Origin: Gammaproteobacteria bacterium | GTDB taxonomy: Bacteria > Pseudomonadota > Gammaproteobacteria > Burkholderiales > Burkholderiaceae_B | Assembly (NCBI GenBank): GCA_018812945.1 | Contig: JAHJCM010000188.1 | Location: 1 to 46,463 of the forward strand | Length of the DNA: 46,463 bases | Reading direction: 5' to 3' | Shown here: positions 10,515-21,883 of the stretch, piece by piece | Layout of the letters: each line of letters opens with the position of its first letter | How positions within the stretch are numbered: position 1 is the first letter of the stretch | Position numbers and translations under genes: made by a program | The notes under the pieces: generated by a model | Seen by the model: the letters and a program-made list of their open reading frames with translations, nothing else | Told to the model about the DNA's origin: nothing | Databases searched by the model: none

Positions 10515-11033
10515 ATGAAAAAATTAATTCTCGCCACCGCACTTTTGTTGCCTCTTTCCGCCATGTCCATGACTTTGGATAAAAGCCGACTCTATATGGG
10601 GGGTTCTTATTCCAACATTGATATTCAATCAGATGGCGTTTCTGTTGATCTTTCAACGTTATCAGTAGTTGGCGGTTTTCGGGTTAACCGTTTCGTCGCG
10701 TTGGAAGGGCGTCTAGGTCAAGGTCAAAGCAAAGGAAACTTTGCGGGAGCAGTGTTCGAAATTGATCGTTATGTTGGATTGAATCTTGTTGGTACTTATC
10801 CGCTAGGTGATGACAGTTTCCGGCTCTACGGTAGTCTGGGCTACAACGACATCGAGTTTACTGGTTCTGTTCCAGGATTTAGAGTGAGTGATTCGACGGA
10901 TTCAGTAAATTACGGTCTCGGCATTTCGTACGTTGTTGGTCCGCTTGAATATCGAATCGGCTACGAGAATTTTTATGACAAAGACAGCATCAAGGCCGAT
11001 GGTTATACCATTACGGTGAACTACACCTTCTAA
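10515..11033 (+). CDS. Small outer-membrane beta-barrel protein
   Basis: 172 aa; signal peptide (MKKLILATALLLPLSAMS), alternating beta-strand pattern, terminal aromatic signature ITVNYTF. Confidence 0.75.
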   Translation: MKKLILATALLLPLSAMSMTLDKSRLYMGGSYSNIDIQSDGVSVDLSTLSVVGGFRVNRFVALEGRLGQGQSKGNFAGAVFEIDRYVGLNLVGTYPLGDDSFRLYGSLGYNDIEFTGSVPGFRVSDSTDSVNYGLGISYVVGPLEYRIGYENFYDKDSIKADGYTITVNYTF

Positions 11034-11044
11034 TTAAAAGTAAA

Positions 11045-11064
11045 AAGGGGGCGTTGGCCCCCTT
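11045..11064. terminator. Terminator hairpin between convergent genes (best U-tract on the minus strand, for ribE)
   Basis: AAGGGGGC-GTTG-GCCCCCTT perfect 8-bp stem; minus strand continues TTTTTACTTTT. Confidence 0.7.
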
Positions 11065-11081
11065 GCTTTGATCGACGCAAT

Positions 11082-11711
11082 TTAACCCTGATTCAAATTC
11101 ATCGTCTTCACGATCCGTTCGCAGTAGCGTGCGATTTGATCGATTTCCAGATTCACGGGGCTACCCGTTTTCAGGTGTTTCAGGGTCGTCATTTGAACCG
11201 TGTGCGGAATCAGGTTGATGTGAATGTCGCATTCGCCTGAAACATGGTCATCCACCTTGTTGACTGTCAGGCTGACACCATTCACGGTGACCGAACCTTT
11301 GTACGCAAAAAAAGGCGACAGGGTTTTCGGTGCACGAATTTGCAAGTGCCAGCTTTCACCCACCGGTGAAAAATCAACCACACTACCCAAACCATCGACA
11401 TGGCCGCTGACCAAATGACCACCCACACGATCCGAAAGCCGCATGGCTTTTTCAAGGTTCACTTCGCCAGGTTTGTTCAGGCCCACAGTTTTCGACAAAC
11501 TTTCTTGCGACACATCCACGTGAAAGGTTTGCGCTTCCATGGCCACAACGGTCATGCAAGCACCTTGAATGGCAATGCTGTCGCCAAGCTTAACATCAGA
11601 AAAGTCGAGTGTGGGCGCATGCACGGCTAGACGCACCCCAGCATAAGTTGAGTCTTGAAGGGGTTCTACTGTCTTGATCTGACCGATTGATTCAATAATT
11701 CCAGTGAACAT
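11082..11711 (-). CDS. ribE: Riboflavin synthase alpha chain
   Basis: MFTGIIESIGQI N-terminus, tandem lumazine-binding repeats, LSDRVGGHLVSGHVDG. Confidence 0.95.
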   Translation of the reverse strand: MFTGIIESIGQIKTVEPLQDSTYAGVRLAVHAPTLDFSDVKLGDSIAIQGACMTVVAMEAQTFHVDVSQESLSKTVGLNKPGEVNLEKAMRLSDRVGGHLVSGHVDGLGSVVDFSPVGESWHLQIRAPKTLSPFFAYKGSVTVNGVSLTVNKVDDHVSGECDIHINLIPHTVQMTTLKHLKTGSPVNLEIDQIARYCERIVKTMNLNQG

Positions 11712-11719
11712 GGGTGCGA

Positions 11720-12853
11720 CTACTCCTGGTTATTTTGAACCCACGTAATTCGCAGGTCCTGTCCAATTTGCTCAAATGAATGAATAGCCCAGCTTGCGTA
11801 GGCGGGCAGGGTATCTAGTTCAGGCAGGCGGAACAGGCCTTGGCCTGGTCCCAAAAAACGTGGGGCAATGTACTGCACAATTTCATCTACCAAGCCGGCT
11901 TGCAAAAACGAACCATTGAGCCCAAAACCAGCCTCAAGGTGCAATTCATTGATACTGCGGTGTGCCAGTTCCTGCAAAAGGCGTAGTAAGTCTGTTTTTA
12001 CTTTGCCTGCATGCAAACCTGCCGCAACTGGGGCTACGTTCAACGCCTCAATATTTGCGGCGTTGGGGTGTGTAGTCAGCCAGCTTGGGGTTTCTGGTTC
12101 GGTGTGCGCGATCAACACGCGCCCGGTTTGCAATAAGCGGGCTTCAGGTGAAATTTCCAGCTTGCTGTCCACGATCACTTTCAGCGGTTGGCGTTCGGTG
12201 TCAATACCACGCACATTCAGTTGTGGGTTGTCCGCTTTCACAGTGCCTATGCCGCTGAGTACGGCACAAGCTTGTGCGCGAAGGTGATGGCCCTGCAATC
12301 GTGCCTCGTCACCTGTAATCCATTGACTCACCCCATTATTCAGGGCGCTAACGCCGTCCGCACTGCTGGCTACTTTTAATCTCACCCAGGGCCGCTTGCG
12401 TTCCATTCGACTAAAAAAACCCCGGTTAATCCACCGCGCCTCTTCAACAAGTACACCGTGCGAAGTTTCAATGCCGGCTGCTTGCAAAATAGCCATGCCT
12501 TTTCCCGCCACTAAGGGGTTGGGGTCCAGCACCGCTGCGACCACGCGTTTTACACCCGTACGGACCAAGGCCTCTGCACAGGGGCCTGTGCGACCATGGT
12601 GGGCGCAGGGTTCCAGTGTGACGTACGCGGTGCTGCCCGCGAGGGAAACACCTTTGGCTTTGGCGTCGGCAATTGCCTGCACTTCAGCATGGCCTTCGCC
12701 TGCTTTGGCGTGAAAGCCCTCTGCAATTGCAACCCCATCGCGCACAAATACACAACCGACGCGCGGATTGGGCGTGGTGCTGTATTGGCCTTTCCAGGCC
12801 AGCTTCAGCGCATGCTGCATCCAGTGTTCTTCGGTTGGGGTGGTTGTGGCCAT
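11720..12853 (-). CDS. ribD: Bifunctional diaminohydroxyphosphoribosylaminopyrimidine deaminase / 5-amino-6-(5-phosphoribosylamino)uracil reductase
   Basis: HAEVQAI and PCAHHGRTGPC deaminase motifs, TPNPRVGCV, reductase domain LKVASSADG. Confidence 0.95.
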   Translation of the reverse strand: MATTTPTEEHWMQHALKLAWKGQYSTTPNPRVGCVFVRDGVAIAEGFHAKAGEGHAEVQAIADAKAKGVSLAGSTAYVTLEPCAHHGRTGPCAEALVRTGVKRVVAAVLDPNPLVAGKGMAILQAAGIETSHGVLVEEARWINRGFFSRMERKRPWVRLKVASSADGVSALNNGVSQWITGDEARLQGHHLRAQACAVLSGIGTVKADNPQLNVRGIDTERQPLKVIVDSKLEISPEARLLQTGRVLIAHTEPETPSWLTTHPNAANIEALNVAPVAAGLHAGKVKTDLLRLLQELAHRSINELHLEAGFGLNGSFLQAGLVDEIVQYIAPRFLGPGQGLFRLPELDTLPAYASWAIHSFEQIGQDLRITWVQNNQE

Positions 12854-12877
12854 GCCTTACTTACTTCGCATTTACCA

Positions 12878-13390
12878 TTAGGCACCTTTTTTGGCAGGGG
12901 TGCGGACTTTGGGTTTGCTGGAATTTGAGTTGCTCTCTGCGGGCGCAGTGAGGTGTGCAATTTCTTCAGAGAAACTTTGCAGGTCCTCAAAGCTTTTGTA
13001 AACCGACGCAAATCGAATGTAGGCCACTGTGTCCAGTTGCTTGAGTTGTTGCATCACCAACTCACCCAAAAACTTGGTGTCCACTTCGCGCGCGGCGCTG
13101 ACCAGCAATTTTTCTTCAATGCTTGAAATGGCCTCGTCAATGGCCTCTGCACGAACAGGGCGTTTGCGCAAAGCGAGCATTAAACTGCCACGAAGTTTGT
13201 CTCGGGAGAATTCGACGCGTGAACCGTCTTTTTTAACGATGGCAGGCAGAAACAGTTCTGCCCGCTCATAAGTGGTGAAACGTTTGCCACAACCGCTGCA
13301 CTGACGGCGGCGACGAATCGCGTCGCCTTCTTCAGAGGTACGCGAGTCGACTACCTGGGTGTCGGCGTTGCCACAAAAAGGGCATTTCAT
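12878..13390 (-). CDS. nrdR: Transcriptional repressor NrdR
   Basis: [17 protein letters not shown]...[17 protein letters not shown] zinc ribbon plus ATP-cone. Confidence 0.97.
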   Translation of the reverse strand: MKCPFCGNADTQVVDSRTSEEGDAIRRRRQCSGCGKRFTTYERAELFLPAIVKKDGSRVEFSRDKLRGSLMLALRKRPVRAEAIDEAISSIEEKLLVSAAREVDTKFLGELVMQQLKQLDTVAYIRFASVYKSFEDLQSFSEEIAHLTAPAESNSNSSKPKVRTPAKKGA

Positions 13391-13408
13391 AACGCCGGGG
13401 CTCCTGGC

Positions 13409-14653
13409 TTACTTGTAAACAGGGAACTGGCTGGTCAATTCCTTGACCTTGGCGCGAACGGTGGCCAATGTGGCTTCGTCTTCCGGGTTTTCAAGCACAT
13501 CGGCGATCAGATGGCCAACGGCGCGGGCTTGGTCTTCCTTGAAGCCACGTGTTGTCATGGCTGGGCTGCCCAAGCGAATGCCGCTGGTGACAAACGGCTT
13601 TTCAGGGTCGTTTGGAATTGCATTCTTGTTCACGGTAATGTGTGCATTGCCCAAAGCAGCTTCAGCAGCCTTGCCTGTAATGCCCTTGGCACGCAGGTCA
13701 ACCAGCATCACGTGGCTTTCAGTGCGGCCAGACACAATGCGCAGGCCACGCTCAACCAGCGTTTCAGCCAGTGCTTTGGCATTCAATACCACTTGCTGCT
13801 GGTATTCCTTGAATGCGGGTTGCAGGGCTTCGTGGAAAGCCACGGCTTTGCCTGCAATGACGTGCATCAGAGGGCCACCCTGAATGCCAGGGAAAATTGC
13901 GCTGTTGATTTTCTTGGCCAACTCTTCTTTCATCAAAATGATGCCGCCGCGTGGGCCGCGCAAACTTTTGTGTGTGGTCGATGTGCACACATCGGCATGC
14001 GGCACCGGGTTGGGGTACACGCCAGCAGCAATCAGACCCGCGTAGTGGGCCATGTCCACCATGAAGTAGGCACCCACTTCCTTGGCAATCTTCGCAAAGC
14101 GCTCAAAGTCGATACGCAGGGCATAGGCGGATGCACCGGCGATGATGATTTTTGGCTTGTGTTCACGGGCCAGGGCTTCGACCTGGTCGTAGTCAATGGC
14201 TTCTTCTTTGTTCAGGCCATAAGAAACCACGTTGAACCACTTGCCAGACATGTTCAACGGCATGCCATGGGTAAGGTGGCCGCCTTCAGCCAGCGACAAA
14301 CCCATGATGGTATCGCCAGGTTGAAGCAGGGCAAAGAACACGGCTTGGTTTGCCTGTGAGCCAGAATTGGGCTGTACGTTGGCCGCTTCGGCGCCAAACA
14401 GTTTTTTCAGGCGTTCAATGGCCAGGTCTTCAACCACGTCCACGTGTTCGCAACCGCCGTAGTAGCGCTTGCCTGGGTAACCTTCGGCGTATTTGTTGGT
14501 CAGTTGTGAACCCTGGGCTTCCATCACGGCTGGGCTGGCGTAATTTTCGGACGCGATCAACTCGATGTGGTCTTCCTGGCGAGTGGTTTCCTGCTGCATG
14601 GCAGTCCACAATTCTGGGTCGGTTTGGGCGATGCCCTTTTGGCGGTCAAACAT
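13409..14653 (-). CDS. glyA: Serine hydroxymethyltransferase
   Basis: 414 aa; [33 protein letters not shown]-lysine motif. Confidence 0.98.
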   Translation of the reverse strand: MFDRQKGIAQTDPELWTAMQQETTRQEDHIELIASENYASPAVMEAQGSQLTNKYAEGYPGKRYYGGCEHVDVVEDLAIERLKKLFGAEAANVQPNSGSQANQAVFFALLQPGDTIMGLSLAEGGHLTHGMPLNMSGKWFNVVSYGLNKEEAIDYDQVEALAREHKPKIIIAGASAYALRIDFERFAKIAKEVGAYFMVDMAHYAGLIAAGVYPNPVPHADVCTSTTHKSLRGPRGGIILMKEELAKKINSAIFPGIQGGPLMHVIAGKAVAFHEALQPAFKEYQQQVVLNAKALAETLVERGLRIVSGRTESHVMLVDLRAKGITGKAAEAALGNAHITVNKNAIPNDPEKPFVTSGIRLGSPAMTTRGFKEDQARAVGHLIADVLENPEDEATLATVRAKVKELTSQFPVYK

Positions 14654-14706
14654 AACGATTTCCGGAAAGGATTGGGTTCAAGACAAGCCCAACATTCTAA
14701 ATGATT

Positions 14707-15432
14707 TCAAGCGATTCGACCATCGACTTCGTCCATGTTTTGGCCGGGTTTGTCGTTGTTCAGGTGCCCAAGCCAGGCCCACAAAACAACATGTTTGTTT
14801 CCCTGCGGGTCAATGTCGATCACATTGAGCGCGCAATTGTGCAGTTGCCACTTGCGCTGTTTTTGTAGTGGCTCGCCAGTGCAGTGCCTGTAAATACAAT
14901 CGAGTACACCGCCATGGGCCACCAGCAAGATTGTTTTGCCCGCGTGGGCGCTGCCAATGTGCTCGAACGTTCCCACCACGCGGCTGTAAAACTGAAAGAG
15001 GCTTTCCCCGCCTTGCAAGGGGGCATCAGGCACCCGGTTTCTAAGGCCCGCGAATTCTTCTGGGCTCTTGGCTTGCATTTCATCGCCTGTCAGGCCTGAC
15101 AGATGGCCGTAATCACGCTCCCGAAGACCCGCATTCAACTGCATGGCGGGTGTTCTGGAGCCGTGAATGGTACTTGCCGTGGCGCGTGCCCGAACTAGGT
15201 CGCTGCTGATGCACTCATCGTATAGCGGCACTCCCTGCGCTTCCAGGGAAACGAAGTATTTGCGAAGCAATTGAGCCTGCAAGAGTCCATGCGCATTCAG
15301 GGCAATGTCGGTGTGACCCTGAAATCGCTTTTCCTTGTTCCAGTCGGTTTCTCCATGGCGCACCAGTATGAAGCGCGACCCTGCCGGTTTTTTGCTGACA
15401 ATTGCACCAAAATCAAGAGCTTGGCTGTTCAA
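14707..15432 (-). CDS. Histidine phosphatase family protein (phosphoglycerate mutase-like)
   Basis: [33 protein letters not shown]. Confidence 0.88.
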   Translation of the reverse strand: MNSQALDFGAIVSKKPAGSRFILVRHGETDWNKEKRFQGHTDIALNAHGLLQAQLLRKYFVSLEAQGVPLYDECISSDLVRARATASTIHGSRTPAMQLNAGLRERDYGHLSGLTGDEMQAKSPEEFAGLRNRVPDAPLQGGESLFQFYSRVVGTFEHIGSAHAGKTILLVAHGGVLDCIYRHCTGEPLQKQRKWQLHNCALNVIDIDPQGNKHVVLWAWLGHLNNDKPGQNMDEVDGRIA

Positions 15433-16700
15433 TTCAGGTGCACCTTGGCAAAGCGGCGTTTGCCCACCTGAATCACATAACTGCCCTTGCCAAGGCGGGT
15501 GGCCTTGTCCGACATCTTCTCCCCGTCGATTTTCACCCCGCCTTGCTGAATGTTGCGGTTGGCGTCGCTGCTGCTCTCGCAGAGGTTTGCGGCTTTCAGA
15601 ATCCAGGCCAAACCAGCGTCTGAATCGCCTTCAGGCAAATTCAGGCTCACTTCAGGCATGTCCTCGGGCAATGCGCCCTGCTTGAAACGTGCTTCGAATT
15701 CAGCCAATGCGTCGACGGCGGCCTGAATACTGTGGAAGCGCGCAACCAACTCTTGGGCCAGTGCAACCTTGGCGTTGCGCGGGTTCTCGCCGTTGGCGCA
15801 AGCCTGTTTCAGGTTATCAATATCAGCCAGGGATTTGAAGCTGAGCAGGGTATACCAGTTCCACATCAGTTCATCCGAAATGGACATCACCTTGCCGAAC
15901 ATATTGGAAGGTGTTTCGGTTACGCCGATGTAGTTGTTCTTGGACTTTGACATTTTGTCCACACCATCGGTGCCTACCAACAGCGGCATGGTCAAGATGC
16001 ACTGCGCGCTTTGGCCATTCTGCTTTTGCAGCTCCCGACCCATCAGCAAGTTGAATTTCTGGTCGGTGCCACCGAGCTCCAAATCGCTTTCCAGTGCAAC
16101 TGAGTCGTAGCCTTGCAATAGCGGGTACAAAAACTCATGTACGGCGATCGGCGTGCCAGATTGATATCGTTTGGTGAAATCGTCGCGCTCGAGCATGCGG
16201 GCTACCGTGTAGCTGCTGGCCAGGCGGATCATGCCGTCTGCGCCCAAGGGCATCAGCCATTTGCTGTTGAATTCAATTGCTGTGCGCTGGGGATCCAGAA
16301 TTTTAACGGCCTGCTCATGATAGGTTTTGGCGTTTTCCTGAACCTGTTCCTTGGTTAACGGTGGGCGGGTGCTGTTGCGACCTGAAGGGTCGCCGATCAT
16401 GGACGTGAAATCGCCGATCAAAAAGATGACTTGATGGCCCAGATCTTGCAACTGACGAAGCTTGTTGAGTACCACAGTGTGGCCCAAGTGAATGTCGGGT
16501 GCAGTGGGGTCCAATCCCAATTTGATACGCAGGGGTTTGCCTGTTTTTTCGCTTTGAGCCAGTTTTTGAATCCATTCCGATTCAATTAACAGTTCTTCGC
16601 AGCCACGCTTGGTCACTTCGAGGGCGTGCCGGACGGAATCAGATAAATTCTCAGTAATTTCCGTATTTTTGGGGGACCTTCTATCAGGTGACTGGTCCAT
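15429..16700 (-). CDS. tyrS: Tyrosyl-tRNA synthetase
   Basis: [24 protein letters not shown]. The ORF track extends to 16838, which would overlap the divergent gene at 16808; the ATG at 16700 (MDQSPDRRS) is the more likely start. Confidence 0.95.
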   Translation of the reverse strand: MDQSPDRRSPKNTEITENLSDSVRHALEVTKRGCEELLIESEWIQKLAQSEKTGKPLRIKLGLDPTAPDIHLGHTVVLNKLRQLQDLGHQVIFLIGDFTSMIGDPSGRNSTRPPLTKEQVQENAKTYHEQAVKILDPQRTAIEFNSKWLMPLGADGMIRLASSYTVARMLERDDFTKRYQSGTPIAVHEFLYPLLQGYDSVALESDLELGGTDQKFNLLMGRELQKQNGQSAQCILTMPLLVGTDGVDKMSKSKNNYIGVTETPSNMFGKVMSISDELMWNWYTLLSFKSLADIDNLKQACANGENPRNAKVALAQELVARFHSIQAAVDALAEFEARFKQGALPEDMPEVSLNLPEGDSDAGLAWILKAANLCESSSDANRNIQQGGVKIDGEKMSDKATRLGKGSYVIQVGKRRFAKVHLN

Positions 16701-16807
16701 TTGGCAATCCTTTGTTACACTCTGGCAAACTTCAGTGTTGTATTTTTGAAAATAAAGCTGATTGTGGGCGATCGGCACGTGAATTTTCACACCTTTAAAA
16801 CTAAAAC

Positions 16808-18217
16808 ATGATGCTTCAGAATTTATTAGAGCGAGCAATCGCCGCGTGGGGACAGGGCTTTTCTCTTACCAAGCGCTTTATTCAGTCGGGGTGGCAATAC
16901 GCCGACTCTGCGCTTCCCCAATCTCACAATCACAGAAAGTGGGTCATTGTAGGGTTTTTTTCCTTTCCTGTTCTTGGTGCAGTGGTTGCAATCGCAGGCT
17001 CTGTTCAAAATTCCCCGGTTGATTCTGCCCTTGGCAACCCCGATGTGGTTATAGAGGCTGTTGAACTAAATCTGGCTGATCAGGGTGTGTATACCTTTGA
17101 TCCATTGGTTGCCGAAGAGCGAATTCGCCGTGGCGATACTCTGGTGGGCTTACTCGAACGCATGGGTGTGAATACAGCAGGTTTGGCCACTTTCCTCGGG
17201 CAAGACAAAACAGCACGTAGTTTGGTAAATTTGCGCGCTGGTCGCGTGCTTACTGTTCAGCAAACTGCCGATGGTGACCTCCAATGGCTGCGCTACAAAA
17301 GCGGCATCGATGAGGACAGCCAAGAGTCCATCCTGATTCAAAAGCGCAATGGTCAATTTGTCGCGAAGCTGGAATCTGTCAATTTTGAAAAGCAGATTGT
17401 GTTTCGCTCAGGGCGAATTGAATCGTCTTTGTTTGCAGCGGCTGACAAGGCCGGAATGCCTGATTCAGTGGCCATTCAACTGACAGAAATTTTTGGTTCA
17501 GACATTGATTTTCACCGCGAACTGCAAAAAGGTGACGAGTTCAAGGTGGTTTATGAAGACCTGACACTGGAGGGGCGTTCTGCGCGCTCTGGCCGGGTGT
17601 TGGCAGTGGAGTTTGTGAATAACAACAAGCCTTACAAAGCGTATTGGTTCGCACCCAGTGGTAATCGCAATGCCGGTTATTACAACGAGGAAGGCCGCAG
17701 TCTGAAAAAATCCTTCCTGCGTTCGCCGCTCGCGTTCTCCCGCATTTCCTCTGGTTTTACTCCGCGTCGTTTCCACCCCATTCAGCAACGCTGGAAAGCT
17801 CACAACGGAGTTGATTATGCGGCGCCCACCGGTACTCCTATCATGGCCACAGCCAGTGGCACCGTGAAGTTTTCGGGCTGGCAAAACGGGTACGGCAATT
17901 TTGTAGAAATTCAGCATCACAGTGGTTACAGCACGGCCTACGCTCACCTTTCACGTTTTGGCAAAGGTGTTAAGGTTGGCCAAAAAGTAGAGCAGGGCGA
18001 TGTAATCGGGTATGTGGGTGCTACTGGCTGGGCAACCGGACCACACTTGCATTATGAATTCCGCGTCAACCGTGTTCCCAAAAATCCCTTGAGCATCACT
18101 GTGGCTCAGGCTGAACCACTGGATCGCAATGCATTCAGTGAATTCAAGCGGGTGCAGCTGGCGCTTGACCGCCGCATGGAGCTTGCCACTGCCCAACGTT
18201 TGGCCCGTGCCCAGTAA
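16808..18217 (+). CDS. M23 family metallopeptidase (LytM/MepM-like)
   Basis: 469 aa; N-terminal [16 protein letters not shown] and [11 protein letters not shown] catalytic motifs. Confidence 0.92.
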   Translation: MMLQNLLERAIAAWGQGFSLTKRFIQSGWQYADSALPQSHNHRKWVIVGFFSFPVLGAVVAIAGSVQNSPVDSALGNPDVVIEAVELNLADQGVYTFDPLVAEERIRRGDTLVGLLERMGVNTAGLATFLGQDKTARSLVNLRAGRVLTVQQTADGDLQWLRYKSGIDEDSQESILIQKRNGQFVAKLESVNFEKQIVFRSGRIESSLFAAADKAGMPDSVAIQLTEIFGSDIDFHRELQKGDEFKVVYEDLTLEGRSARSGRVLAVEFVNNNKPYKAYWFAPSGNRNAGYYNEEGRSLKKSFLRSPLAFSRISSGFTPRRFHPIQQRWKAHNGVDYAAPTGTPIMATASGTVKFSGWQNGYGNFVEIQHHSGYSTAYAHLSRFGKGVKVGQKVEQGDVIGYVGATGWATGPHLHYEFRVNRVPKNPLSITVAQAEPLDRNAFSEFKRVQLALDRRMELATAQRLARAQ

Positions 18218-18220
18218 GCC

Positions 18221-19339
18221 ATGATCGCCTTGGGCGCCATGTCTGGCACCAGCACGGATGGTGTCGATGTAGCTGCGGTTCAAATTGATTCCAAAACTCA
18301 GGACATGCGGTTCCTCGGCGTGCTTAGCGCCGAGTTTCCGCCTGCCTTGAGGGAAACACTCCTGCTGCTGCAAGAAATCCCGCCCCGTTTTCCTTCCAGT
18401 TCCGATCCAATTGCGATTTTCTTGCAAGCCCGTAAAGATCTCACCGAGCTGTATGCCGGCACGGTCAATGAACTGTTGTCCTTTCTGGGACTAGAGTCTG
18501 GTGACGTGCGCGTGTTGGGTGCACATGGTCAAACCCTTCGGCACAGGCCCGATCTTGGGTACACCTATCAAATGCTGGATGGGGCCTTGCTGGCCTGTAG
18601 AACCGGGATTGATGTGGTGAATGACTTGCGTTCCAAAGATGTTGCCCTAGGTGGCCAGGGAGCCCCGCTGGTTCCGGCTTTTCACCTTGCGTGGTTAAAC
18701 GGCAAGGGCATTTATGACCAAACGGCCGTGTTAAATCTGGGTGGCTTTTCAAACCTGACTGTATTGAATGGCCAGGGGCAGGTGTTGACCGGTGGGGACT
18801 GCGGACCAGCCAACTGTTTAATGGATCTTTGGGCTCAGCGCGCTTTCAGTTCGCCGATGGACAGTGATGGTGAAATTGCTGCCATGGGCAGCCCGGACTA
18901 TGGCTTACTGGAGCGTTTTTGGACGCATCCTTTCTTTCACCAACCTTGGCCCAAGAGCACCGGCCGCGATGATTTCAGCGCGCAATGGTTTGAGACCTGC
19001 CTTGCTGACTCGAGCGATCTTTCTTCTGAAGACATCATGGCAACCTTGCTGGCTTTGGCAGTAAGGGCAGTGAAGTCGTGTTTGCCTGTGTTGGTTGAGC
19101 AGGTGTACGTTTGCGGCGGCGGTGCAAAAAACAGCACCTTCATTCACCAGTTGAGCTTCGAATGCGCACCAGCTGATTTCTTGCCAATGGAAAACTTGGG
19201 TTTGCCCGCCCAGGCAGTTGAGGCCGCTGCTTTTGCCTGGCTTGGTGCGCAGTATGTGCAGGCTGCGCCAGGCAATTGCCCATCGGTGACTGGTGCAAGT
19301 CGGCCTGCCATTCTGGGGGCTTTGCACTGCGCTCGGTAG
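18221..19339 (+). CDS. anmK: Anhydro-N-acetylmuramic acid kinase
   Basis: ALGAMSGTSTDGVDVA, LNLGGFSNLT, DCGPANCLMD, VCGGGAKN. Confidence 0.95.
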   Translation: MIALGAMSGTSTDGVDVAAVQIDSKTQDMRFLGVLSAEFPPALRETLLLLQEIPPRFPSSSDPIAIFLQARKDLTELYAGTVNELLSFLGLESGDVRVLGAHGQTLRHRPDLGYTYQMLDGALLACRTGIDVVNDLRSKDVALGGQGAPLVPAFHLAWLNGKGIYDQTAVLNLGGFSNLTVLNGQGQVLTGGDCGPANCLMDLWAQRAFSSPMDSDGEIAAMGSPDYGLLERFWTHPFFHQPWPKSTGRDDFSAQWFETCLADSSDLSSEDIMATLLALAVRAVKSCLPVLVEQVYVCGGGAKNSTFIHQLSFECAPADFLPMENLGLPAQAVEAAAFAWLGAQYVQAAPGNCPSVTGASRPAILGALHCAR

Positions 19340-19358
19340 CCCCACTCGTTTTCTTGGT

Positions 19359-21167
19359 TTACTGGGTCAGCAACGATTTGTTGCCCATGATTTTACCTTC
19401 GTTTTGAGAACCTTCGGTCGGCACATTGAATACGGTCGAGGCCTTTTCCCGGGCTGGAAATAATTCAGAAATCACACCGAGGCCGATCTCGGCTTGGCCA
19501 GGAATCAAGGGAATTCGAATCATTTCACGACCAAATTCGACTTGCGGGTTGTTTTCCAGGCTTGCGTTGTAGATCAAAATGCAGCAGGGTTCGAAATCAA
19601 GCAGAGAACCCAACAGTTTCAATTGCTCAATTGCGTGCGTTTTTTGGGCTGGGTCGCCAGCATAAAGAATGTAAACAGGTGACATGCCTTTGCGTAAAGC
19701 GGTGAGGTAGGCGCGATATGCGCCGTTCAGGCTGAACTCGACTTTGTCAAATCCCTGAATTGGAAGTCGGCGCTGAATTTCCAGCAGATGGTCGTGGTTC
19801 ATGGCCATCACTTGCGCTTCGAATGCAGTTTGAGGGTTATATGCTGGTCGCTTGTTGCGGTGACTAATTTCGGCTTCTTCCGGCAATATGACTTCGAAGA
19901 CAGAGCCCGCCAATTTGCCGTTGTAGTATCGATTTCGGCATTCGGTTTTGGCGAGTATTTGTTCGCTCAAATCCCGGACTATGTTGGAACCGTGACCCCA
20001 ACCTTTGTTGTGCGCAGCAACTTTATTGTTCTCAACACCTGAGCCAGTATCTACGATTTGGACACACACCCGCCCTTTTCGCCTGCGTAGACCCACCACT
20101 ACGCCCCCTTTGTTGGTGTACTTGATGGCATTGTCCAGTCCGTTGCGAATGATCTTGGCCAGGGCGTCCTTGTTGCTCATTACATTAATTTCGCTGGGCA
20201 CATAACGAATCTGAAGTTCCTTCACGTCGGCCAGCATTCTGTATTCTTCAATCAATGGGCCAAGTATGTCGTGAATTGCAATCGGCGTCATTGGGGCAGC
20301 GTTGTCGTCCTGCGGGTATTTGATTGCATTGCCCAATTGATCAAAGAAGTCTTCCAGCATGTTTTTTAATGCTTTTTGAGCCGTTTGAATGTGTTGGTAT
20401 CTGGCTGTGACTTCCGGGTCTTTTGAAATGGCTTTGCCCACGCTGGCCAGTATGCCCAAGGTGCTCAAAGGTTGGCGCAAATCATGTCGAAAGTCTTTTA
20501 ATACCCGACGCCCCCGAAAAGCGAACTTCATGATGTCTTGGTCAATTTTTGTTTGCCTGTCCAAGCCTTTTTTCGTGCGGGTTCGTGAAAAGTCCTGAAA
20601 CACCATGTGAAAAACGCAGGTACCGAGCAAGACATAGAACAGAATCTTGACCATGCTGAAATCGATTAGCAATGCGAGTTCAGTTGATGTGGAGGCATGA
20701 AACAGGCCGTTAATAATGCAGTACAAAAGACTGAAATACACAGCTTTGATCAAGGTAACCTTGGGCAAGTTGCTGTAGGTTTTGGTGATTGCCAACAGGC
20801 AAACGGCCTGAACGCCGATAAACGCGGGATACACCAAACCAGACGTTGTAAACATGTCGGCGATTGCTGTAATGCAGCCAATCGAAAACGGGACCAACGC
20901 GGAACGTTCTGCAGCCACAACACCTCTTTTTCGCCCCAGAAAAGCGCTTCCAAAAAACAGAAATGATGCCGCCTGCAGAGCAGCATGAACTGGCGTGCCG
21001 TGTTGAAGTACTTGGTTTGTGTCGTGCCCCAGTATCACGAACCCAAGCAGTACCACGCCAATGACAGCGGCAGCATTTTGCCGCTGATTGGGAAGGTGGT
21101 TTGCAAAGAACGGGTATAAGGCAATACCCAGCAATACGGCGAGCCCTGATAGTGAACTGTCTGTCAT
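19359..21167 (-). CDS. Membrane sensor histidine kinase with degenerate receiver-like C-terminal domain
   Basis: 602 aa; about 7 hydrophobic segments, H-box FRHDLRQPLSTL, N-box IRNGLDNAIKYTNKGG, G-box VDTGSG, then about 150 aa with alternating beta/alpha pattern. Confidence 0.8.
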   Translation of the reverse strand: MTDSSLSGLAVLLGIALYPFFANHLPNQRQNAAAVIGVVLLGFVILGHDTNQVLQHGTPVHAALQAASFLFFGSAFLGRKRGVVAAERSALVPFSIGCITAIADMFTTSGLVYPAFIGVQAVCLLAITKTYSNLPKVTLIKAVYFSLLYCIINGLFHASTSTELALLIDFSMVKILFYVLLGTCVFHMVFQDFSRTRTKKGLDRQTKIDQDIMKFAFRGRRVLKDFRHDLRQPLSTLGILASVGKAISKDPEVTARYQHIQTAQKALKNMLEDFFDQLGNAIKYPQDDNAAPMTPIAIHDILGPLIEEYRMLADVKELQIRYVPSEINVMSNKDALAKIIRNGLDNAIKYTNKGGVVVGLRRRKGRVCVQIVDTGSGVENNKVAAHNKGWGHGSNIVRDLSEQILAKTECRNRYYNGKLAGSVFEVILPEEAEISHRNKRPAYNPQTAFEAQVMAMNHDHLLEIQRRLPIQGFDKVEFSLNGAYRAYLTALRKGMSPVYILYAGDPAQKTHAIEQLKLLGSLLDFEPCCILIYNASLENNPQVEFGREMIRIPLIPGQAEIGLGVISELFPAREKASTVFNVPTEGSQNEGKIMGNKSLLTQ

Positions 21168-21211
21168 TTTATAGTTATAGCAATGGCCGGCTTTTGTCGG
21201 CTTTTTGGTTT

Positions 21212-21883
21212 CTACACCAAGGCTGAGGCATTGAGTCGCGGAATTTTGCGATAAAGACTGACGGCCTGGGTTCTATTTTTCACATTCATGCGTGTGAAAA
21301 TTTCGCGCAAATGTGTTTTTATCGTTTCGGGTGACAAATCAAGCTTACGGGCGATTTCCTTATTGGAAAGGCCCGAGGCCAAGAAGTGCATCACTTGTTG
21401 TTGCTTGTGGGTTAACTGAATGCCGTTGTTTTGGCCCAGTCGCCCAGTGATGTGCTCGCCGTTGGTTTGGCGGTTTGATAACGCATTGGGACGCCACTGA
21501 ACCTGAACACCTGCGCGGGTGAGCGCTTCCAGTAATACTGCCGAAGTTTGCTCAAACCCTTCGGACTTTGACAAAGTCCAGGAAGGGGCATACTGGTTGG
21601 GCACTACAGAATGAAGAAGCGTGTCATCGCCACTCATGATCAAGGTGGGCAGGTTGGCACTCATTAAGGCCAGCGTGTCGATCACATCTTGACCCTGGCA
21701 ATCTGGCAAACGCAGATCGGTGATGACCAGCGCAGGTGAGTTTTTACTGAATAACTCTTTGGCGTGTGCAATGCTGGCCGCGCAGAGTATGTCTGCGTTG
21801 GTCGCCACGAATTCAACCAGGTCTTTGATGCCTGTTGCGAAAAGTGGGTGATCCTCAATAACCAGAATTTGGTTTGATGGCAT
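21212..21883 (-). CDS. LuxR/NarL-family response regulator
   Basis: REC domain (ILVIEDHPLF...ALVITDLRLPD...) plus C-terminal HTH (LTHKQQQVMHFLASGLSNKEIARKLDLSPETIKTHLREIFTRMNVKNRTQAV). ORF extends to 21973; start chosen at MPSNQILVIEDH (21883). Confidence 0.9.
   Translation of the reverse strand: MPSNQILVIEDHPLFATGIKDLVEFVATNADILCAASIAHAKELFSKNSPALVITDLRLPDCQGQDVIDTLALMSANLPTLIMSGDDTLLHSVVPNQYAPSWTLSKSEGFEQTSAVLLEALTRAGVQVQWRPNALSNRQTNGEHITGRLGQNNGIQLTHKQQQVMHFLASGLSNKEIARKLDLSPETIKTHLREIFTRMNVKNRTQAVSLYRKIPRLNASALV

Noticed and set aside
13511-14359. 282-aa ORF antisense to glyA
   Set aside because: Shadow ORF; glyA is a confident full-length match.
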